A stretch of 64,000 bases of DNA from a bacterium (GTDB lineage: Bacteria > Armatimonadota > Zipacnadia > Zipacnadales > UBA11051): the NCBI GenBank assembly GCA_021372615.1, contig JAJFUB010000113.1:1-64000 (forward strand), read 5' to 3'. Below the pieces are notes generated by a model. That model was not told the DNA's origin. It saw only the letters and a program-made list of their open reading frames with translations, and did no database searches. Below, piece by piece: positions 24,779-32,842 of this stretch; within the stretch, counting starts at the first letter, position 1, and every line of letters starts with the position of its first letter. The position numbers and the translations under genes were made by a program.

Positions 24779-25324
24779 ATGAGGTGCCCCGTACTCGCAG
24801 TGTTGGGATGCGTACTGCTACTCCTGGTGCTCAGCGCCGGCGCTTGCCTGGCCCAGGAGCAAGGCGAGGAGGCTGAGGGGGGCGTCTCGCCCTGGCACGA
24901 CGGCGTGCACTACCTCGGCCTCGTCGGGGGTGGCCTGGCCGTCCTGGCGTTCCTGGGCGGGCTGGTCGTCTTCCTGGGCTTCGAGGCGCGCGGCAAGCGC
25001 TGGAACGACCCGGTGCGGCACAAGCTGCGCGCGCTGCACATCGTCCTGGGCGCCTCGGGCGCGCTGCTGTCGCTGGCGCACCATGTCGGCCGGCTCGTGC
25101 AGAACCACGAGTTGGCCTTCGAGACGAGCCCGCCCTTCCTGTGCGGCTACGGCTTCGCCTTGCTGCTCCTCTCCGGCGCCCTGCGCATGTGGACGCCGAA
25201 GGCCTGGCGCAAGGCCTGGCGCGTGTTCCCGTGGCTGCACCGGATCGGCTTTGTGGTCGCGTTGATCTACCTGTTCCGCCACGCGCGTTACCAGTGGCTG
25301 CAGTTCGAGGGCCGCCCGCACTAG
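24779..25324 (+). CDS. Multi-helix membrane protein, haem-b-like histidines
   Basis: 181 residues. A signal peptide (cut near CLA-QEQ) or first helix is followed by about four membrane segments. Histidines lie within or at the ends of helices: LHIVLGASGALLSLAHHVG and WLHRIGFVVALIYLFRHARY. This arrangement resembles small cytochrome b561/ferric-reductase-like proteins, but I cannot assign a family. GGAGG 7 bases before the ATG fixes the start. Confidence 0.7.
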   Translation: MRCPVLAVLGCVLLLLVLSAGACLAQEQGEEAEGGVSPWHDGVHYLGLVGGGLAVLAFLGGLVVFLGFEARGKRWNDPVRHKLRALHIVLGASGALLSLAHHVGRLVQNHELAFETSPPFLCGYGFALLLLSGALRMWTPKAWRKAWRVFPWLHRIGFVVALIYLFRHARYQWLQFEGRPH

Positions 25325-25381
25325 CGCGTCGGCTGCTCACCAACAACCGAGATACTCAGGACCTCAGGGAGGCTGTTTGGC

Positions 25382-26455
25382 ATGGCAAAGTGTCGCATTG
25401 GCATCATTGGCATCGGAACGTTCGGCATCAACCACCTCCGCTGCTTCCGGCAGCTCGAGTACATCGGCGCGGCCGAGCTGGTCGCCGCCGCCGACCTCAA
25501 CGAGCAACTGCTGGAGGAGCGCCGCCAAGAGTTCACCTTCAAGCCGTACAAAGACTACAAGGAGATGATCGAGAAGGAGAACCTGGACGGCGTCACCATC
25601 GTCACCCCGGACCCCTTCCATCATGACATCGTCATGCACTGCGCCGAGCAGGGCGTGCACATGCTGTGTGAGAAGCCGCTGGATGTGACGGTCGAGGGCT
25701 GCGTCAAGATGACCGAGGCCGCCGAGAAGGCCGGCGTGCTGCTGCAGGTGGACTTCCACAAGCGCTACGACGAGTACCACATCGCCATGAAGCAGAAGAT
25801 TGACGCCGGCGATCTGGGCAAGATCCAGTACGGCTACAGCCACATGGAGGACCGCATCGAGGTCCCCAAGGACTGGTTCCCCGGCTGGGCGGGCAAGTCG
25901 TCACCGGGCTGGTTCCTGGGCATCCACTTCTTCGACCTGGCGCGCTTCCTGATGGGCGCCAACGGCGTCGCCGTCTGGGCCACGGGCTGCAAGGGCCGCC
26001 TGTCGGGCCTCGGCGTGGACACCTACGACTCGATCTCCTCCAAGGTCCTGTTCGACAATGGCGCCACAGTGGCGTTCGACAACTCGTGGATCCTGCCGTA
26101 TGAGTTCGAGGCCGTCGTGAACCAGGGCATCCGCCTGGTCGGCGAGCTCGGGATGCTCGAATGCGACAGCCAGGACCGCGGCACGATCACCTGCTGCACC
26201 AATGACAAGCCGGGCATGCAGACCCACAACAAGAGCTTCCTGCGGCAGCGCTTCGACAAGCAGGGGCGGGAGATCTGGGACGGTTACGGCATGGAGTCCA
26301 TCGCGGACTTCGCCTACAACCTCAACGTGCTGCTGGACGGCGGGAAGATCAGCGGCCTGGGCGCCTACCCGAGCGGCCAGGACGGCATCGAGGCCACGAA
26401 GATCGCCGCCGGCGTCCACAAGAGCCTGGAGACGGGCGGGATTGTGGAGCTGTAG
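25382..26455 (+). CDS. Gfo/Idh/MocA family oxidoreductase
   Basis: 357 residues. The N-terminal Rossmann motif IGIIGIGTFGINHLRCF and the hallmark CEKPLDVTVEG (EKP) identify an NAD(P)-dependent sugar or inositol dehydrogenase. The C-terminal half carries the substrate domain with GIHFFDLARFLMG. GGGAGG is placed 10 bases before the ATG. The substrate is unknown. Confidence 0.92.
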   Translation: MAKCRIGIIGIGTFGINHLRCFRQLEYIGAAELVAAADLNEQLLEERRQEFTFKPYKDYKEMIEKENLDGVTIVTPDPFHHDIVMHCAEQGVHMLCEKPLDVTVEGCVKMTEAAEKAGVLLQVDFHKRYDEYHIAMKQKIDAGDLGKIQYGYSHMEDRIEVPKDWFPGWAGKSSPGWFLGIHFFDLARFLMGANGVAVWATGCKGRLSGLGVDTYDSISSKVLFDNGATVAFDNSWILPYEFEAVVNQGIRLVGELGMLECDSQDRGTITCCTNDKPGMQTHNKSFLRQRFDKQGREIWDGYGMESIADFAYNLNVLLDGGKISGLGAYPSGQDGIEATKIAAGVHKSLETGGIVEL

Positions 26456-26466
26456 GCGCTTCGCGC

Positions 26467-26495
26467 TTGCATCCGGTGGTCCTCGCGCGTACAAT
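26467..26495 (+). promoter_or_regulatory. Promoter of Ntn-hydrolase/Doc cassette
   Basis: TTGCAT (26467-26472), 17-base spacer, TACAAT (26490-26495, 5 of 6 consensus). It lies 12 bases after the oxidoreductase stop and about 32 before the first cassette gene. Confidence 0.5.
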
Positions 26496-26527
26496 TGGCA
26501 CGTGCAACCAACTGACGGGGGCGTGAC

Positions 26528-27238
26528 ATGAGCCTTGCAGTGGCGCTGGAAGGGGCTGACGGGATTGTCCTCGCGGCGGACAGCCGGGGAACCATCGGCG
26601 ACCCCCGAGGCCTAACAGCTATCAATGACTTGCAGGTGAAGCTGTTCCGGCTGACGCGGTTCGCCGGAGTATGCACGTATGGCTCAGGCGAACTGGGCGC
26701 TGAAGTCTGCCACCAGTTACAGCGAGTGGTGAGTGCCGTTGACGAGGGGAACCAGTCCGTGGATGGCCTCGAAGCCGCTGTTAGGCAGACGGCTCGGAAG
26801 CTATACGACGACTGGTTCGAGAAGTACCCGCCCCCCAACCGCCCCACCCTTGGTTTGCTGCTGGGGGGGGTAACGAGTGCGGGCACGGCTAGGGCGGTGC
26901 TGTTCCCGAGCGAACTGGACTTCGCGCCGCATCCTGCAGTTACCGGGTTCATGGCAGGGGGGGTCCCCCAGTATGCGACTTATCTGGTGCATCGCTTCTA
27001 CGACAAGAGCAAGCCTGTCACGGCACTGGCGAGTCTCGCCGAGTACATCATCAACGAGACGGCATCGCAGGATCCCAAGGTCGGCGGAGCTGTCAAGATT
27101 GCCCTGATCACTGCCGATAGGGGCTATGAGGAACTCTCCCCTCAGGCAGTAGAGAACATAAGGTGCCGTAACGAGTCCGCAAGTTCGGCATTGCGCGAGT
27201 CATTCTACAGGACGGGAGGTGACAACAGTGGCCTATAA
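26528..27238 (+). CDS. Proteasome beta-like Ntn hydrolase
   Basis: 236 residues. The start MSLAVALEGADGIVLAADSR aligns with 20S-beta/HslV subunits. After Met removal Ser1 would be the nucleophile, Asp17 and Arg19 are in place, and a Lys appears at about 37 (VKLF) where the proteasome has Lys33. A GSGELGA segment follows, as in the fold. There is no propeptide and the nucleophile is Ser rather than Thr. No AAA+ unfoldase lies nearby, so it is not standard HslVU or 20S. GC content is visibly lower than in flanking genes. It overlaps the next small gene by 11 bases. Peptidase activity is inferred only. Confidence 0.7.
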   Translation: MSLAVALEGADGIVLAADSRGTIGDPRGLTAINDLQVKLFRLTRFAGVCTYGSGELGAEVCHQLQRVVSAVDEGNQSVDGLEAAVRQTARKLYDDWFEKYPPPNRPTLGLLLGGVTSAGTARAVLFPSELDFAPHPAVTGFMAGGVPQYATYLVHRFYDKSKPVTALASLAEYIINETASQDPKVGGAVKIALITADRGYEELSPQAVENIRCRNESASSALRESFYRTGGDNSGL

Positions 27239-27455
27239 CGGACATAGCACCCCATCGCCCCGTGAGGGTATCGCTGCTACAATCAGCCAGCAGTTTACGC
27301 CTGACATCAGACGGGCCTTCGTGCCGTATATCCCACCGCCCGTGATCGCGCTCAGCCCGGGGCATTGCGCGCCGCCAAGCGCCAGCGAGGATGAACTCAT
27401 CGACGGCATCATGGAGCGGCACATCGGTGCTTTCCGCCGCTTGGCCCGGCGGTGA
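27228..27455 (+). CDS. Small protein between Ntn hydrolase and Doc (candidate antitoxin)
   Basis: 75 residues from GTG at 27228, preceded by GGGAGGTGA. It overlaps the hydrolase gene by 11 bases and ends 9 bases before the doc gene. The sequence is Pro-rich in the middle (YIPPPVIALSPGH) with a helical, basic end (DELIDGIMERHIGAFRRLARR). It shows no Phd/YefM DNA-binding region. Its position suggests an antitoxin or a bridge between the two partners, but I recognise no family. Confidence 0.6.
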   Translation: MAYNGHSTPSPREGIAATISQQFTPDIRRAFVPYIPPPVIALSPGHCAPPSASEDELIDGIMERHIGAFRRLARR

Positions 27456-27464
27456 TCTCCCGCC

Positions 27465-27842
27465 ATGGAGATCATGCCACCCGAGTTCGTCCACAAGATA
27501 CACGATGCGGTGATTGAGCGGACCGGCGGAGCGCACGGGTGCATCAATCCTGTGTACGTTGAAACGGCAGTACAGCGCCCCCTGACGGCATTTGGGGGCG
27601 TTGAGCTTTTCCCTACTGTGTTCGCGAAGGCCGCAGCGATCGCTCACTCGATCGCTACAACCCATCCATTCGCAGACGGGAACAAGCGGACAGCGCTATT
27701 CTGTGCAGCAGCGGTGCTGGCGCAGGCGGGAATGGTACTGATAGCAGACGATGAAGTACTCGAGCAGACAATGGTGGGGTTGGCCACGAGCCAGATGAGT
27801 CTGGCGGAGTTCGCTGCCTTTCTTGAGCAGCATGCGGTGTAG
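27465..27842 (+). CDS. doc: Doc-type (Fic domain) toxin
   Basis: 125 residues. The Fic signature HPFADGNKR lies at residues 67-75, in the Doc-like form, with the preceding helix AKAAAIAHSIATT. In P1 Doc this fold phosphorylates EF-Tu and arrests translation, and its partner is Phd. Here the gene just upstream does not resemble Phd. A second in-frame ATG at 27474 is possible. Confidence 0.88.
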   Translation: MEIMPPEFVHKIHDAVIERTGGAHGCINPVYVETAVQRPLTAFGGVELFPTVFAKAAAIAHSIATTHPFADGNKRTALFCAAAVLAQAGMVLIADDEVLEQTMVGLATSQMSLAEFAAFLEQHAV

Positions 27843-27926
27843 CCCTCGCGCAGTCGAGGCACACGTCAGCGCCGCACCAGTACCCGACCGGCATACGCAG
27901 GTCTCTCCCCCACTCACGACGAACCA

Positions 27927-27953
27927 AGGGGCGCACCCATCCGGTGCGCCCCT
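27927..27953 (+). terminator. Terminator closing the Ntn/Doc cassette
   Basis: AGGGGCGCACC (27927-27937) pairs perfectly with GGTGCGCCCCT (27943-27953), loop CATCC, followed by GTTGCTTTCC. It lies 85 bases after doc and 21 before the next gene. Confidence 0.65.
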
Positions 27954-27974
27954 GTTGCTTTCCCGGAGGCTGGC

Positions 27975-28643
27975 ATGCCCTGCAGTGATGGCGTCTTCTC
28001 GGTTGACTGGTCGCGCTATCGCCTGGTGGACCTCTCGTACACGGTTGCGCCCCCCGGCACCGACGAGCGCCCCTTCATCACCGAGCGCGGCCTGCTGGCT
28101 GACGACAGCTTCATGCACCATGTGCGCACGCACACCCACGTGGGCACCCATGTGGAGGCCCCGGCGCACTTCTTCGAGGGCGGACGCACCGTCGTGGACT
28201 TCCCGCTCGAGAGCTTCCTGGGCCGCGCCGTGCTGCTGAGCGTGCCCGTGGCCGCCGACTGCGCCCCGCTGACCGCCGCCGACTGTGAGCGTCTTCTCGG
28301 CGGTCTCATGCAGCCGGGCGACATCGTCCTGTGCCGCAACGCGGACATGCCGAGCCGTACGGCGCCGCAGACTGCGTGGCCTTCGCTGGCAGCCGAGTCC
28401 GCGCAGTGGCTGGCGGACCGGCAGGCCAAACTGGTCGGCTTCGACAACTACTTCCGGTTAGGGCGGGACATCCCCGAGGTCCGGCAGGTCCACGACATCC
28501 TGCTCTCGCGCGACATCTGCCTCATCGAGTTCCTCGACAACCTCGACGCTCTGACGCAACCTGTCTTCACCTTCATGTGCCTGCCCTTCAGGGCCGCCAC
28601 CGACAGCGCCTGGGGCCGGGCCGTAGCCATCGAGCGGCGCTGA
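27975..28643 (+). CDS. Cyclase/kynurenine formamidase-like metal hydrolase
   Basis: 222 residues. The family motif HTHVGTHVEAPAHF gives the metal-binding histidines and the Asp/Glu pair of the H-x-G-T-H-x-[DE]-x-P-x-H pattern. VDLSYTVAPP starts the domain. GGAGG lies 6 bases before the ATG. The substrate (formylkynurenine or another amide/lactone) is unknown. The methyltransferase begins 2 bases after its stop. Confidence 0.88.
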   Translation: MPCSDGVFSVDWSRYRLVDLSYTVAPPGTDERPFITERGLLADDSFMHHVRTHTHVGTHVEAPAHFFEGGRTVVDFPLESFLGRAVLLSVPVAADCAPLTAADCERLLGGLMQPGDIVLCRNADMPSRTAPQTAWPSLAAESAQWLADRQAKLVGFDNYFRLGRDIPEVRQVHDILLSRDICLIEFLDNLDALTQPVFTFMCLPFRAATDSAWGRAVAIERR

Positions 28644-28645
28644 AC

Positions 28646-29326
28646 ATGGCGGAGTCACGACCAGCGAACCACCGGCTTGGCGAGGTCGCCGATCTCTTCT
28701 CGCAGCCCGACATCCTCGAGGAGATGCAGGCGCGCATGGGTCTGGGCTTGCGCGCATGGGAAGAGGCGGTCATCGCCGCCCACTTCCCCCCCACCGGCCG
28801 CCTGCTGGACGTGGGCTGCGGACCCGGCCGCGAAGCCATTGCCCTGGCCCAGCGCGGCTATGAGGTCGTCGCGGTGGACGTGTCCGCGGCGGAGCTTGAG
28901 CGGGCGCGCAGCAATGCCGCAGCCGCAGGCGTAACGCTGGAACTGGTGTTGGTGGATGGCCTGAAGATGCCGGCCGGCCCTTACGACGTGGCTGTGCTCT
29001 GGGTGCAGGTGCTGGGCAACATGCACTCCTACGAGGACCAACTGGCTCTCCTGGAGAGCTGCTATGGCGTACTGAAGCCCGGAGGCATCATCTCCGCTTC
29101 GGGGCACAACCGCGAGTTCTGCCAGGCGGAGTGGCACAGCCAGATGGAGGGCGATTGGTTCTACCCGTGGGGACTGGGCGGGTTCAGATACGCCACCTTC
29201 ACCCCTGAGACTCTAGAGCGCCCGGTGCGCGCGGCAGGCTTCGAGGTCATCCACACGGAGGTACCAGCAAGTCTCGCCGCAATCATGCACACCATCGGCA
29301 GGAGGTCTGACGAAGCTCACGCGTGA
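28646..29326 (+). CDS. Class I SAM-dependent methyltransferase
   Basis: 226 residues from ATG 28646, immediately after the cyclase stop. Motif I is LLDVGCGPGREA, motif II VVAVDVS and the later LKPGGIISASGHNREF matches the family. Substrate unknown. The start was set by the 2-base spacing and the beginning of the domain. Confidence 0.88.
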   Translation: MAESRPANHRLGEVADLFSQPDILEEMQARMGLGLRAWEEAVIAAHFPPTGRLLDVGCGPGREAIALAQRGYEVVAVDVSAAELERARSNAAAAGVTLELVLVDGLKMPAGPYDVAVLWVQVLGNMHSYEDQLALLESCYGVLKPGGIISASGHNREFCQAEWHSQMEGDWFYPWGLGGFRYATFTPETLERPVRAAGFEVIHTEVPASLAAIMHTIGRRSDEAHA

Positions 29327-29500
29327 CAACAAGACCATCGCCGCCCAGGTCGGCTACGGGATGCTCGGCACCGATGCCGTCGCCGGCACCATGTGGGACC
29401 CGCAACGCAACAGCTTGAGCGGCGGGGTCCGTCACGCACGACGCGACACCCGCTGCCGCGATGCGTCGCTACATATGCGGACTTCAGTAGACCCCCTGGC

Positions 29501-30487
29501 TCAGTCGTGCTCGATCCCGAGCGTATCGAGCGACTCGCGCATGAACCGCCGCTTGGCGGCGGTCGCCTCGGGGTCGCCCGGCGTATCCCAGATCTCATCC
29601 AGTCGGGCCATCGCCTCAGCCGCGAGCCGCCCTCGCTCACGGTACTCGAGCAGCGCCCAGCCCGCTGCCATGGTCGTGCGCGCCATGGCAGCGGGGTGAG
29701 CTTTCAGTGCGCCTGAGGGGCAGCATGCGTCTATGGTTTCATTGCCATAGGAGGCCAGGATGGCGTAGGCCTTCGCGGCCTGGGGCACGTTGTCCTCGAT
29801 CAGCTCCCGCGTCCGCAGAAACAGCGGTACATTGGCGGTGTATGCCACGGGGGGCACGTCCGTTCGCACCCGGAAGAGCGTCGGGTGGTCCCGCATCTGC
29901 TGGGTGATGTTCATCTCGTTCATCTCGACGGTGATGAACCCGGGCGCGCCGTCGATGGGAGTGCCCGGCTGATGGAAGCCCCAGTGCGCGTCTTCTCCCT
30001 GGCCCTTGAGCATCAGGTCGGGGCCGTGGGCGAGCAGGAGCTCGGTGTATCGCTGGCAGGCTGCGCTGGCCTCCCCCAGGTCGGGCTGGAACAAGTGCAC
30101 CCTGTCCGCGACATACCACTCAGCCAGGTGCGCGAAGAGGTGATGGGTGAGCAGGAACCGGAACGAGGCCTGATGGTGGGCCGGCAGGAGGTAGTCGTCG
30201 AACTGGAAGAAGTGGGTGCGACCGATCGCCTGCTGCAGTTCCCGGGACACCCGCGCCAGCCCGACATAGGCCTCGTAGAACGGGAAGGCCGACGGCGCCG
30301 CCATCAGTTGCAGGCTAGTCTCGCCGCGCTCAGCTACGAGGCGGCATTGTTCCGTCGCGATGGCCAAAGCCGAAGCCAGCCCCATCTCCTCGGCCGTCTC
30401 ATAGATCGCGACCTGAAGTGTCCCGGCCGGAACGATGGCGGTCGGCTGTGGGGCGTGTACGGCGTATGCGGGATCAGTGGTAGGCAT
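29501..30487 (-). CDS. NagB/6-phosphogluconolactonase-like protein
   Basis: 328 residues, glucosamine-6-phosphate isomerase fold. The FFQFDDYL segment matches the FxxDEY region of NagB, and GQGEDAHWGFHQPG matches GxGxDGHIAFNEPG. The catalytic Asp and His are retained but the Glu of NEP is Gln here (HQP). ATG 30487 has AGGAGAGAGG upstream. It is convergent with the methyltransferase and divergent from a small secreted protein. Activity as a true deaminase is uncertain. Confidence 0.8.
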   Translation of the reverse strand: MPTTDPAYAVHAPQPTAIVPAGTLQVAIYETAEEMGLASALAIATEQCRLVAERGETSLQLMAAPSAFPFYEAYVGLARVSRELQQAIGRTHFFQFDDYLLPAHHQASFRFLLTHHLFAHLAEWYVADRVHLFQPDLGEASAACQRYTELLLAHGPDLMLKGQGEDAHWGFHQPGTPIDGAPGFITVEMNEMNITQQMRDHPTLFRVRTDVPPVAYTANVPLFLRTRELIEDNVPQAAKAYAILASYGNETIDACCPSGALKAHPAAMARTTMAAGWALLEYRERGRLAAEAMARLDEIWDTPGDPEATAAKRRFMRESLDTLGIEHD

Positions 30488-30603
30488 CCGGACCTCTCTC
30501 CTGGACCAGCCGCCAGCGACGGCGACAGCGTTAGGCCGGAGTTCGCCTGCCACCCGACCGGAACCTGCCTGACGGGCTGCGGCGGAATCGGCCCTGCAAC
30601 CAC

Positions 30604-30632
30604 TTCACAGTTCGGGGGCGAAGGGCTATAAT
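30604..30632 (+). promoter_or_regulatory. Sigma-70-type promoter of small secreted protein
   Basis: TTCACA (30604-30609, 5 of 6), 17-base spacer and consensus TATAAT (30627-30632). Predicted start is near 30639, a short leader of about 28 bases. Confidence 0.7.
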
Positions 30633-30666
30633 GTGGCCCAAGCAGGCCAAGGAGGAGAAACGCACC

Positions 30667-30996
30667 ATGCGGTTGTGCCTCTTGCTGAGCCCTATCGTCT
30701 TGACAATCGCGGCTGTCGCCTGCGCGGCGCCTGCGGGGCCACTTGTGGCCGGGACGGCTCCGGCCGGCGGGGGAGCGCTCTCGGCTGACGTCGTCGCCGG
30801 AGTGCACTGCCCGGATGACGTGTCGGTGTTGGCCACGATGCCGCCGGCCATTCCACCGACGATGCCGAACTACACGGCGCCGTATGACGAATGGCCGGAC
30901 CCGGCGCTGGTGCCGGGCCGCCGCCCCGCCATGACGGCCGACATCTGCACCATCACATCACGTCGTCGCGGGACGCCCCACGCGACACCCATATGA
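30667..30996 (+). CDS. Small secreted protein of unknown function
   Basis: 109 residues from ATG 30667 (AAGGAGG upstream). The first 20 residues are a signal peptide (RLCLLLSPIVLTIAAVACA); AVAC is a weak lipobox. The mature part is Pro/Ala-rich (PPAIPPTMPNYTAPYDEWPDP) and shows no domain I know. It has a consensus promoter and is followed by two hairpins, so it is a one-gene unit. Confidence 0.65.
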   Translation: MRLCLLLSPIVLTIAAVACAAPAGPLVAGTAPAGGGALSADVVAGVHCPDDVSVLATMPPAIPPTMPNYTAPYDEWPDPALVPGRRPAMTADICTITSRRRGTPHATPI

Positions 30997-31011
30997 CCGA
31001 CCACCGGTAGA

Positions 31012-31030
31012 CCCATACTGTAGGTATGGG
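31012..31030. terminator. Hairpin after small secreted protein
   Basis: CCCATAC (31012-31018) pairs with GTATGGG (31024-31030), loop TGTAG. Confidence 0.4.
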
Positions 31031-31051
31031 CTCGCGCCGCAAATGCCGCAG

Positions 31052-31072
31052 CCGCGGATTCGGGATCCGCGG
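31052..31072 (+). terminator. Rho-independent terminator
   Basis: CCGCGGAT (31052-31059) pairs with ATCCGCGG (31065-31072), loop of 5, followed by GTTGTGTGTT. Confidence 0.6.
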
Positions 31073-31135
31073 GTTGTGTGTTACGTGGGCCTGCCTTGAC
31101 CGGCGCGGCCCTCGTAATGTGAATCAGGAAGGGTC

Positions 31136-32485
31136 ATGCTGCCCTTCTGCGAGATGGAAGTGAGCCAGATGCCCAAGATCGTTACCGAGTTGCCCGGCCC
31201 GAAGTCACAGGCCTACCTCGCCAAGTCGCGCCAGTACGAGCCCCAGTCCATGAGCGATCAGGTCCCCCTGGTGTGGGACCATGCCGAGGGCGTCCACATC
31301 TGGGACGTGGATGGCAATGAGTTCCTCGACTGGACCAGCGGCGTGCTGGTTACCAACGTCGGCCACTCGCACCCCAAGTACGTGGCCGAGGTGCAAGATC
31401 AGGCCGCCAAGCTCATCAACTGCTATGACTTCCTGTCCCAGCCGCGCGCGGACCTGGCTGAGAAGCTCGTCGCGATCACCCCGCCCCACCTGGATCGCTG
31501 CTTCCTCGTCACGACCGGGACTGACGCCACCGAGGCGGCCATGCGCATGGCCCGCCGCGCCTCCGACGGCTGGGAGATCATCGCCTTCCACAACGCCTTC
31601 CACGGCCGCACCTATGGCGCCGCCTCCGCCGGCGGTTCTGCGGGAGTGAAGAACGGCTTCGGGCCCATGCTGCCCGGCTTCATCCACGCCCCGTTCCCCT
31701 ACTGCTACCGCTGCCAGTTCGGCCGCTGCCTGGAAGAGTGCGACACCTTCTGCCTCAAGTACCTGGACTACCTCATCAGCAAGGAGTCCTGCGGCGAGTT
31801 GTGCGCGGTCATTACCGAGCCCTATCAGGGCGGCGGCGGCTCGATCATCCCGCCCAAGGGCTACTTCGAGGGCCTCGACAAGTGGGCCAAGGACCGCGGT
31901 CTCATCTTCATCTTCGATGAGGTGCAGTCGTCCTTCGGGCGCACCGGCAAGATGTTCGCCTTCGAGCACTACGACATCAAGCCCGACCTCGTGACGCTCG
32001 GCAAGGGCCTCGGCAGTGGCGTGCCGTGCTCGGCGGTCATGGGCACCAGCGCCATCATGGACATCCTGCCCCCCGGCAGCATGGGCAGCACCAATGGCGG
32101 CAACCCGCTCTCCTCGCGCGCGGCGCTCACCGCCATCGGCATCATCGAGGAGGAGAAGCTGGTGGCCAACGCCGCGAGGATGGGCGAACTGTTTGGCGCC
32201 CGCTTCCAAGCCATCCAGAAGAAGCACGAGCAACTGGGCGACATCCGCGGCATGGGCCTCGTCTGGGGTCTGGAGCTGGTGACGGACGCGAAGTCCAGGA
32301 CCCCGGATGCCGAGTTAACCCGCCGCGTCATTGACAACGCCTTCCAGCGCGGCCTGTGTGTGATCGCGCCCATCGGCGTCCACAAGAACGTCGTCCGCGT
32401 GGCCCCGCCGCTGGTCATCTCCGAGGCCGACGCGAATGAGTCACTGGACCTCTTCGAGGCGGCCTTCGAGGCGGCGCTGCAGTAG
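31136..32485 (+). CDS. Class III aminotransferase (acetylornithine/GABA type)
   Basis: 449 residues, PLP enzyme. WDVDGNEFLDWTSG at the start, GTDATEAAMRMAR, IIAFHNAFHGRT, FIFDEVQSSFGRTGK and the PLP lysine in VTLGKGLGSG are clear. A Cys-rich stretch (CYRCQFGRCLEECDTFC) is shared with GABA/aspartate aminotransferase-family proteins of this type. AGGAAGGG stands before the first ATG; ATG 31169 is an alternative. The substrate is probably an omega-amino acid or ornithine derivative. Confidence 0.92.
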   Translation: MLPFCEMEVSQMPKIVTELPGPKSQAYLAKSRQYEPQSMSDQVPLVWDHAEGVHIWDVDGNEFLDWTSGVLVTNVGHSHPKYVAEVQDQAAKLINCYDFLSQPRADLAEKLVAITPPHLDRCFLVTTGTDATEAAMRMARRASDGWEIIAFHNAFHGRTYGAASAGGSAGVKNGFGPMLPGFIHAPFPYCYRCQFGRCLEECDTFCLKYLDYLISKESCGELCAVITEPYQGGGGSIIPPKGYFEGLDKWAKDRGLIFIFDEVQSSFGRTGKMFAFEHYDIKPDLVTLGKGLGSGVPCSAVMGTSAIMDILPPGSMGSTNGGNPLSSRAALTAIGIIEEEKLVANAARMGELFGARFQAIQKKHEQLGDIRGMGLVWGLELVTDAKSRTPDAELTRRVIDNAFQRGLCVIAPIGVHKNVVRVAPPLVISEADANESLDLFEAAFEAALQ

Positions 32486-32590
32486 CCCTGCTCGGCAGCA
32501 CGGTTGCGAACGCGGGGCGCGGCACTCAGCCGTGCCCCGCTTGACTCCCGAGCCGGCACGGAATACGATTTGCATGGAGGGAAGGAGCGG

Positions 32591-32842
32591 ATGGTGTCTC
32601 CCATGGCGACCGCAACAACAATGAGTGCACGGGTGGAGGGCGGGCGACTGGTACTGCCGCCGGAGGCCCTGGACGAACTCGGCGTACACGACGGCGAGAT
32701 GGTGCAGGTTGTCATCAGCGCCGAGGGTCTCACGATCCGCAGACCCCGGCGCCGCGACCTGAGCAAGTTCGTGGGTATTGCGCGGACGGAGGGTCTTCCC
32801 CGCACGACCGACGAGTACATGCGCGAGATCAGGCCCCGATGA
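32591..32842 (+). CDS. AbrB/SpoVT-family antitoxin (VapB-like)
   Basis: 83 residues. The swapped-hairpin domain SARVEGGRLVLPPEALDELG (from residue about 11) is followed by VQVVISAEGLTIRRPRRR, and the tail should embrace the toxin. AAGGAG before ATG 32591 fixes the start. It overlaps the PIN toxin gene by 4 bases (ATGA). Confidence 0.85.
   Translation: MVSPMATATTMSARVEGGRLVLPPEALDELGVHDGEMVQVVISAEGLTIRRPRRRDLSKFVGIARTEGLPRTTDEYMREIRPR

Noticed and set aside
26528-27238. Standard HslV or 20S proteasome subunit
   Set aside because: N-terminal Ser instead of Thr, no HslU or other unfoldase nearby and no alpha subunit; kept only as proteasome-beta-like.
27228-27455. Phd antitoxin
   Set aside because: No Phd/YefM N-terminal DNA-binding pattern; only the position supports an antitoxin role.
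31012-31072. tRNA gene
   Set aside because: Only two short hairpins; no acceptor stem, T-loop consensus or anticodon arm.
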